A program made the position numbers and the translations under genes. From positions 1 to 6,790 of the forward strand of contig JACQVC010000281.1 of NCBI GenBank assembly GCA_016209995.1: a stretch of 6,790 nt of DNA. Direction: 5' to 3'. The first letter of the stretch is position 1. Each line of letters begins with the position of its first letter. This stretch comes from Gemmatimonadota bacterium. Its GTDB lineage: Bacteria; Gemmatimonadota; Gemmatimonadetes; Longimicrobiales; Gaopeijiaceae. Below, one piece after another: positions 1 to 4,567 of this stretch. Under the pieces are notes generated by a model, which worked only from the letters and a program-made list of their open reading frames with translations, searched no databases and was not told the origin of the DNA.

Positions 1-992
1 CCATGCTGCAGTCCTGGACGGCCCGGCTGCGGGCGCTGGGCAACAACCCTCACCAGCGCCTCGCGGACGCGGGTGCGGCGGCCATGCTCACCTTGCTCTG
101 GTCGCAGGGCTGGGGCGTCAACAAGATCTTCGACGCCGACACGGAGCGGGCCGTTTCCATCGATCTCTCCTGCGAGGACTATGGCCTGCTGTATCGCCTG
201 GCCGTGAACCGCCAGGGCCCGCGCGTACGGATCGCCGCGGAGGCGGAGGACCAGGGCACCGTGCCGATGTTCAACGTGATCGCGGAAATCCGCGGCACCG
301 AGCTGCCCAACGAGTACGTCATGCTCTCGGCTCATCTCGACTCGTGGCACGGAGCCACCGGCAGCACGGACAACGGCACCGGTACCCTCACCATGCACGA
401 GGCCATGCGGATCTTGCGCACGGCGTACCCGCGCCCGCGGCGAACCATCCTGGTGGGGCACTGGGGCGGCGAGGAGCAGGGGACGATCGGCTCGCGCGCG
501 TTCACCGAGGACCATCCCGATGTCGTGGAGAACCTCCAGGTCCTGTTCAACCAGGACAACGGGACCTGGCGCGTCGAGGTCATCGAGACTCAGGGACTCG
601 CCGGCGCGGGCGCGCACGTCGCGAAATGGATTGCGCAGGTGCCTACCGACATCGCCCGGCACATCCGGCTCGACTTCCCGGGGCCCCAGGAGAACCCGGG
701 CAGCGACCACTCCTCGTTCCTGTGCCACGGCGCGCCGGCGCTGCGCCTCCAGTCGAGCTACCCTGATTACCGGCAGTACAGCTGGCATACCAACCGCGAC
801 ACGTACGACAAGATCGTGTTCGACGATCTCAAGAACAACGCGACGCTCGCGGCGATGCTCATGTATCTGGCGTCGGAAGATCCGGAGCGCGTGCCGCGGG
901 ATCGCGCGATCTTGCCGCCCGATCCGCGCACCGGCCAGCCGCGCGCGTGGCCCAACTGCAGCCCCGCGCGGCGCGCGTACCCGTCGCGCTGA
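1..992 (+). CDS. M28-family zinc metallopeptidase, 5' end missing (PA-domain remnant plus catalytic domain)
   Basis: Zinc-dependent exopeptidase (aminopeptidase or carboxypeptidase Q-like) that would cleave peptides, probably outside the cytoplasm. Numbering from the first ATG in the window (base 3): residues 1-85 resemble the end of a protease-associated (PA) insert and the return into the catalytic fold, and the peptidase domain runs from about 88 to 292. The co-catalytic zinc set is complete: H111 with D113 (AHLDSW), D123 (TDNGTG), general base E157 and ligand E158 (GGEEQG), D185 (FNQDNG) and H262 (WHTNRDTYD). H236 lies in the conserved SDH motif. The frame is open to the left edge and family members usually carry a signal peptide and a longer N-terminus, so the ATG at 3 is almost certainly internal. 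The stop at 990-992 is 26 bases before the likely start of the transporter, suggesting one transcript. The family call is secure; the exact substrate is unknown. Confidence 0.9.
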   Translation, partial: MLQSWTARLRALGNNPHQRLADAGAAAMLTLLWSQGWGVNKIFDADTERAVSIDLSCEDYGLLYRLAVNRQGPRVRIAAEAEDQGTVPMFNVIAEIRGTELPNEYVMLSAHLDSWHGATGSTDNGTGTLTMHEAMRILRTAYPRPRRTILVGHWGGEEQGTIGSRAFTEDHPDVVENLQVLFNQDNGTWRVEVIETQGLAGAGAHVAKWIAQVPTDIARHIRLDFPGPQENPGSDHSSFLCHGAPALRLQSSYPDYRQYSWHTNRDTYDKIVFDDLKNNATLAAMLMYLASEDPERVPRDRAILPPDPRTGQPRAWPNCSPARRAYPSR

Positions 993-999
993 GGGAAGC

Positions 1000-1011
1000 G
1001 AGCGCGCGCTC
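1000..1011. promoter_or_regulatory. 12-bp perfect palindrome just upstream of the transporter start
   Basis: GAGCGCGCGCTC is its own reverse complement. It sits between the peptidase stop and the probable transporter ATG at 1019, seven bases before that start. It could be an operator or a small translational hairpin. Alternating GC is common in DNA of this composition, so chance is a serious alternative. No clear Shine-Dalgarno site was seen for the transporter, whose translation may be coupled to that of the peptidase. Confidence 0.25.
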
Positions 1012-1018
1012 ACAGCGG

Positions 1019-2269
1019 ATGCCCATATCGCCCGAGCAGTCACCCGGCGTGCGCCTGTCCCCGCGTTCGGAAACGCAGCCGACTCGCTACGCCTGGAAGG
1101 CCCTCTTCGCCTCGGCGGTCGGATACGCGATGGACGGGTTCGACCTTCTGATCCTCGGATTCATCCTCACGGCCATCTCCGACGACCTGGGACTCACGAG
1201 CCCCCAGGCGGGATCGCTCGCGACCTGGACGCTGGTCGGTGCGGTTGCGGGCGGCCTCATCTTCGGCGTGCTGAGCGACTCGCTCGGGCGTGTCCGCGTT
1301 CTAAGCTGGACGATCCTCATCTTCGCCGCATTCACAGGGCTCTGTGCGCTGGCCCAGGGATACTGGGACCTGCTCGTCTACCGCACGTTGGCCGGTCTCG
1401 GCCTCGGTGGGGAGTTCGGCATCGGAATGGCGCTGGCGGCGGAGGCGTGGCCTGCCAGCCGGCGCGCGCGTGTGTCGTCCTACGTCGGAATCGGCTGGCA
1501 AGTCGGTGTGCTCGCAGCGGCATTCGTGACGCCGGTGCTGCTCCCGCTCATCGGCTGGCGCGGGATGTTCGCCGTTGGCCTGCTGCCGGCGATCGTCTCG
1601 TTCGTCATCCGTGCGCAGACCGAAGAACCCGATTTGTTCATGGAGCGCGCACGTCAGCCTCGCGCCGGCGTCGAGCTGCGATTCCTGATCAAGGATGGGG
1701 CCACCGCCAAGGTGAGCACGGGAATCCTGATCCTGTGTGCCATCCAGAACTTCGGGTACTACGGCATGATGATCTGGATGCCGACGCATCTGGCCCGGAG
1801 CTTCGGCTACACGCTGACGCAGTCATCGTTGTGGACGGCGGCCACGGTCCTCGGCATGATCTTCGGCATCTGGACGTTCGGCCACCTCGCAGACCGCCTC
1901 GGCCGGCGCCCGAGCTTCCTGCTCTATCAGACCGGCGCCGTGATCATGGTCTACGCATACTCACAGTTGACTTCGCCGGGCACTCTGCTGATCGGCGGCG
2001 CCGTCATGGGCGTCTTCGTCAACGGCATGCTCGGCGGCTACGGCGCCCTGATCTCGGAGTGCTATCCGACGAGGGTCCGAGCGACGGCGCAGAACGTCCT
2101 CTTCAACCTCGGGCGGGCAGCTGGCGGCTTCGGGCCCCTGGTCGTCGGCACGCTCGCGGCGCGGTATTCCTTCAGCGCGGCGATTGGACTCCTCGCGTCG
2201 ATCTACGTCGTGGACATCCTCGCGACGCTAACTCTGATTCCAGAGCTGAGGGGCGCAGCGCTGGAATGA
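1019..2269 (+). CDS. MFS transporter, aromatic acid:H+ symporter (AAHS)-like
   Basis: Inner-membrane secondary transporter, probably a proton symporter for a small organic (perhaps aromatic) acid. The 416-residue product has about twelve hydrophobic segments in two halves, with a hydrophilic central loop at about 200-232. Diagnostic motifs: DGFD (39-42) in TM1, as in PcaK-like AAHS carriers; GVLSDSLGRVRVL (83-95) in loop 2-3; RTLAGLGLGGEFGIG (122-136) in TM4; GHLADRLGRRPSF (288-300) in loop 8-9; and ECYPTRVRATA (347-357) before TM11. Length is normal for the family. The start at 1019 is preferred because it leaves the preceding gene intact and gives a short N-terminus. An in-frame ATG at 947 would add 24 Arg/Ala-rich residues and overlap the peptidase by 46 bases. 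Neither start has a strong ribosome binding site. MFS identity is firm; AAHS subfamily is likely; substrate is inferred only. Confidence 0.9.
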   Translation: MPISPEQSPGVRLSPRSETQPTRYAWKALFASAVGYAMDGFDLLILGFILTAISDDLGLTSPQAGSLATWTLVGAVAGGLIFGVLSDSLGRVRVLSWTILIFAAFTGLCALAQGYWDLLVYRTLAGLGLGGEFGIGMALAAEAWPASRRARVSSYVGIGWQVGVLAAAFVTPVLLPLIGWRGMFAVGLLPAIVSFVIRAQTEEPDLFMERARQPRAGVELRFLIKDGATAKVSTGILILCAIQNFGYYGMMIWMPTHLARSFGYTLTQSSLWTAATVLGMIFGIWTFGHLADRLGRRPSFLLYQTGAVIMVYAYSQLTSPGTLLIGGAVMGVFVNGMLGGYGALISECYPTRVRATAQNVLFNLGRAAGGFGPLVVGTLAARYSFSAAIGLLASIYVVDILATLTLIPELRGAALE

Positions 2270-2276
2270 CCACGCT

Positions 2277-2296
2277 GGCCTCCGACCCATGAGGCC
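2277..2296 (+). terminator. Weak hairpin after the transporter gene
   Basis: GGCCTC (2277-2282) and GAGGCC (2291-2296) form a 6-bp GC-rich stem around an 8-base loop, starting eight bases after the transporter stop. No T-tract follows, so this is not a classical intrinsic terminator. The position at the end of a probable peptidase-transporter transcript is the main argument for it. Confidence 0.3.
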
Positions 2297-2470
2297 CACC
2301 TAAGCGGCTGTCGAGCTCTTCGTGGTAGCGTCGCTGGGGAACTCGGCCGATCTGGCCGGGTCGTGCTGAAACGACCAGCCAAGACCGTCGCTTGCGGCCA
2401 CCTCTCTGTTCCGGGCAGCCAGCTTCAGGGCCTCGCGGGATAACCCCAAAGAACCCGCTGGACAAGGTGC

Positions 2471-2500
2471 TTGACACGGCCGCCGCCCAGAGAACATACT
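2471..2500 (+). promoter_or_regulatory. Putative sigma70-type promoter for the amidohydrolase
   Basis: A perfect -35 hexamer TTGACA (2471-2476) is followed 18 bases later by CATACT (2495-2500), which matches four of six positions of TATAAT. Transcription would begin near 2507 and give a leader of about 155 bases. The local sequence after it (2501-2532) is noticeably more AT-rich than its surroundings, as expected near a start site. The gene downstream has its own strong ribosome binding site, consistent with an independent transcript. Confidence 0.45.
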
Positions 2501-2645
2501 GCAGGCAAATAACGGATTTAACGATCCGAACATCGGAAACATAGAGGGTGGCCGCGTTGGTCAGGACGATCTCTCGGACCGATGCCGAACGGCGCAGGAG
2601 AGGATGCCATACCAGCGACCTCTCTGGGTGTTGCCGTTTCCGCTG

Positions 2646-2655
2646 AAGGGAGGGG
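2646..2655 (+). promoter_or_regulatory. Ribosome binding site of the amidohydrolase
   Basis: AAGGGAGGGG contains GGAGG at 2649-2653, eight bases before the ATG at 2662. It fixes that start, which also gives a product beginning with a good signal peptide. Confidence 0.75.
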
Positions 2656-2661
2656 CGAACG

Positions 2662-4275
2662 ATGAAGAAGACGTGGGAGTTCGTCGGGGCGACGCTGCTC
2701 GTCGCGGGAAGCTGGCTGGGGATGCCGGAAGGGTCGAGTGCCCAGATCGGCAGCGGATACGTGCCTCCGGATGACCAGTTGATTCCGCTCGGCACGACGA
2801 GAGGGCAGAGGTACGGCCGACTCGTGATTCGGGGTGTGACGATCGTGGATGGGCGAGGAAGTCCTCGGGCCAACCGTGGCATGCCGGCACAGGGGCCGAT
2901 CGATCTGGTTATCGAGAATGGGATCATCACCGATCTCCGGAACGTGGATCCGGTGGTCGCGCGCGAGCGTGCGACAGGGGACAAGGTGATCGACGCCGAG
3001 GGGATGTACGCCATTCCCGGTCTGGTGGAAATGCACGCTCATCTGGAGCGACCGGGAGGACCCGGTTTGAATGCAGAGTATCAATACCGCCTCTACCTGG
3101 GGCACGGCGTGACGACGGTCAGGGACGCGGGAACCGGCGCGGGCATGGACGTGATGCGGGAGCAGCGCCGGCTTGCAGCCGCGAACGAGATCGTGGCGCC
3201 GCGGCTCATCCTCTGTCAGCGCTGGCCCCTTCCTCTGCGCCGGTGGGACGTGGGACACACGCCCGAGGACGCGCGTCGCGTCGTCCGGGAAATGAAGGAG
3301 CTGGGTGCGGACTGCATCAAGATCAGTCGCAGCCCGGGCCACTATCCAGACGTCATGGAGGCGGCGACGGCCGCGGGGAAACAGCTCGGCATGCACGTGG
3401 TGACGGACCTGAAGGTCTCGGAGAGCGATGCCGTAGTGGCGTCGAACGCCGGCGTGGCCAGCATCGAACACTGGTACGGTGTGCCTGACGCGGCCCTCCC
3501 GCACACCCAGAATTTTCCGCCGGACTACAACTACTGGGATGAGCTGGACCGCTTTCGCTGGGCCGGTGCGCTGTGGCAAGAAGCGGACCAGTATCCGGAT
3601 CGTCTCACCCAGGCCCTGCAGATCTTTATCGACAACGGGACGGCCTGGAACCCGACCATGGCCGTCTACGAAGGGATGCGGGAGCGACAGCGGGTTCGCA
3701 TCCAACCCTGGACCGAGACCCTGGGCCTGGGCACCTACGAGGAGGCGCTTCCCGACCCCGGCCGCCACGGCGGCTATGCCAGCGAGTGGAAGACCTCGGA
3801 CGAGGTCATGTGGAAGGAGAACTTCCGGATCTGGATGAAGTGGATCAAACAGTTCCACGAGATGGGCGGTGTGCTCACGGCTGGGACCGATGTCGGCGGT
3901 AGCGGTGGGATCGCCATCATCCGCGAGCTCGAGCTCTTCCAGGAGGCGGGAATTCATCCCATCGATGCCATCCGGATCGCTACGACCAACGCCACGAAGA
4001 CACTCGGGCTCGAGAAGCACTGCGGTATCCGCGTGGGATGTGTGGCGGATCTGGCCGTCATCAACGGCAACCCGCTGGACAACTTCAAGGTGATGTACGG
4101 CCGGGGCTACGGATTCTACGGCATGGTGCCCAGAGATCAGCTTCCGAACAAGGGCGGCGTGATCTGGACGATCAAGGAAGGGATCGTCTTCGATGCCCAG
4201 GCGCTCCTGAAGGAGGTGGAGTGGTACGTACAGCAGATACGACGGCAGCGTGTCGCGGTGACCTCGAGTCGCTGA
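2662..4275 (+). CDS. Secreted metal-dependent amidohydrolase (imidazolonepropionase/prolidase-like)
   Basis: Exported hydrolase of the amidohydrolase superfamily, which cuts amide or related bonds with one or two metal ions. The 537-residue product starts with a signal peptide (KK, hydrophobic core at about 8-20, likely cleavage after SSA at 25-27). Residues 52-120 form the N-terminal beta-sandwich strand region, ending in PGLVEMHAHLE (119-129) with ligands H125 and H127. K220 (DCIKI) is placed as the bridging, possibly carboxylated lysine. H245 (MHVVTD) and H270 (SIEHWYG) are the next ligands, and D410 (TAGTDVGG) is the catalytic aspartate. A long Trp- and Tyr-rich segment at 271-400 lies between the sixth and eighth strand motifs and probably covers the active site. 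GIRVGCVADLAVINGNPL (455-472) is the typical closing sandwich. The ligand set is complete, so the enzyme should be active; substrate (dipeptide, lactam or other cyclic amide) cannot be told. A promoter candidate lies about 160 bases upstream. Confidence 0.92.
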   Translation: MKKTWEFVGATLLVAGSWLGMPEGSSAQIGSGYVPPDDQLIPLGTTRGQRYGRLVIRGVTIVDGRGSPRANRGMPAQGPIDLVIENGIITDLRNVDPVVARERATGDKVIDAEGMYAIPGLVEMHAHLERPGGPGLNAEYQYRLYLGHGVTTVRDAGTGAGMDVMREQRRLAAANEIVAPRLILCQRWPLPLRRWDVGHTPEDARRVVREMKELGADCIKISRSPGHYPDVMEAATAAGKQLGMHVVTDLKVSESDAVVASNAGVASIEHWYGVPDAALPHTQNFPPDYNYWDELDRFRWAGALWQEADQYPDRLTQALQIFIDNGTAWNPTMAVYEGMRERQRVRIQPWTETLGLGTYEEALPDPGRHGGYASEWKTSDEVMWKENFRIWMKWIKQFHEMGGVLTAGTDVGGSGGIAIIRELELFQEAGIHPIDAIRIATTNATKTLGLEKHCGIRVGCVADLAVINGNPLDNFKVMYGRGYGFYGMVPRDQLPNKGGVIWTIKEGIVFDAQALLKEVEWYVQQIRRQRVAVTSSR

Positions 4276-4290
4276 TGCGCCCGTTGGCTC

Positions 4291-4321
4291 GGTTCCTGGA
4301 GTCAGGACCCCGGAGGTCTGA
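4291..4321 (+). promoter_or_regulatory. Two competing small hairpins after the amidohydrolase stop
   Basis: GGTTCCTG (4291-4298) can pair with CAGGACC (4303-4309) with one bulged T and a GAGT loop. The same central segment, TCAGGACC (4302-4309), can instead pair with GGTCTGA (4315-4321), with one bulged G and a CCGGA loop. The two stems exclude each other. They lie 16 to 46 bases after the stop codon. No T-tract follows, so a normal terminator is not supported. It could stabilise the 3' end of the mRNA or be part of a leader switch. Confidence 0.3.
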
Positions 4322-4330
4322 CGTTCCGAA

Positions 4331-4407
4331 GGTGGCGGGCGCGCAGACGGGGTTCCTCCTCGCCGGCGGGAATGCGCCCGCCACCGATACGGTCCCCGCC
4401 GGCGAGG
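4331..4407 (+). repeat. Two perfect interleaved inverted repeats (12 bp and 13 bp), pseudoknot order
   Basis: Pair A is GGTGGCGGGCGC (4331-4342) with GCGCCCGCCACC (4374-4385). Pair B is CCTCGCCGGCGGG (4358-4370) with CCCGCCGGCGAGG (4395-4407). Both are perfect, and B extends outward by a G-U and a G-C pair (4356-4357 with 4408-4409). The arms run A, B, A', B', so as RNA they either compete or form an H-type pseudoknot with connecting loops of 15, 3 and 9 bases, which is sterically possible. The arms share a GGCGGG core, allowing other pairings. B' overlaps the GAGGGGAG sequence before the ATG at 4415. The inverted repeats themselves are directly visible; any regulatory role is inferred. Confidence 0.6.
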
Positions 4408-4555
4408 GGAGCCCATGGCCACGTTGCTGGTGCACCCGACAGGAGGTCATCGGAGCCGGCGCCCGCGGCAGTTGGTCGCGGACTACCGGCTAGAGAGGGA
4501 TGCGTTCGCCACGCTCGTGGACGCGTATTCGGTGTTGGGCGGGCCTTCTGTCGCG

Positions 4556-4562
4556 AAGGAGG
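4556..4562 (+). promoter_or_regulatory. Ribosome binding site of the propeller gene
   Basis: AAGGAGG is a near-perfect Shine-Dalgarno sequence five bases before the ATG at 4568. It decides this start over the in-frame ATG at 4415, because the protein then begins directly with a signal peptide. Confidence 0.8.
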
Positions 4563-4567
4563 ACACC

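Larger units (their letters stand above)
2297..2661. other. Gene-free stretch before the amidohydrolase
   Basis: About 365 bases with no convincing gene on either strand. Its second half holds the putative promoter and the amidohydrolase leader. Just downstream of the promoter, CGGAT (2513-2517) and ATCCG (2524-2528) form a 5-bp inverted repeat. A frame on the minus strand is open from about 2542 to 2300 (80 codons). Its C-terminal half has a protein-like composition but no ribosome binding site and no recognised domain. It may be chance or a decayed gene end. Confidence 0.5.
4276..4567 (+). other. Structured spacer between amidohydrolase and propeller genes
   Basis: Spacer of 292 bases, very GC-rich and dense in inverted repeats between 4291 and 4409 (described separately). 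From 4322 onward the reading frame of the downstream propeller gene is open without a stop, and an in-frame ATG occurs at 4415 with GAGGGGAG just before it. A 51-residue extension from 4415 has no signal peptide or recognised motif. No clear promoter hexamers were seen, so the propeller gene may be read through from the amidohydrolase. Confidence 0.5.

Noticed and set aside
947..1018. Upstream ATG as the transporter start
   Set aside because: It would add 24 Arg/Ala-rich residues and overlap the peptidase by 46 bases without a ribosome site. The ATG at 1019 fits better, though this is not certain.
520..2292. A 590-codon + strand frame spanning the peptidase end and the transporter
   Set aside because: Extremely Arg/Ser/Pro-rich with no membrane segments. 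It overlaps two clearly recognisable genes in other frames.
4356..4409. Stem B as an intrinsic transcription terminator
   Set aside because: The stem is long and GC-rich but is followed by GAGCCCATGGCC rather than a T-tract, and the loop is 24 bases.
2518..4422. A 634-codon open frame on the minus strand
   Set aside because: It lies opposite the amidohydrolase, whose protein has a signal peptide, full metal ligands and a strong ribosome site. The antisense frame is His/Arg/Pro-rich with no domain, typical of GC-rich mirror frames.
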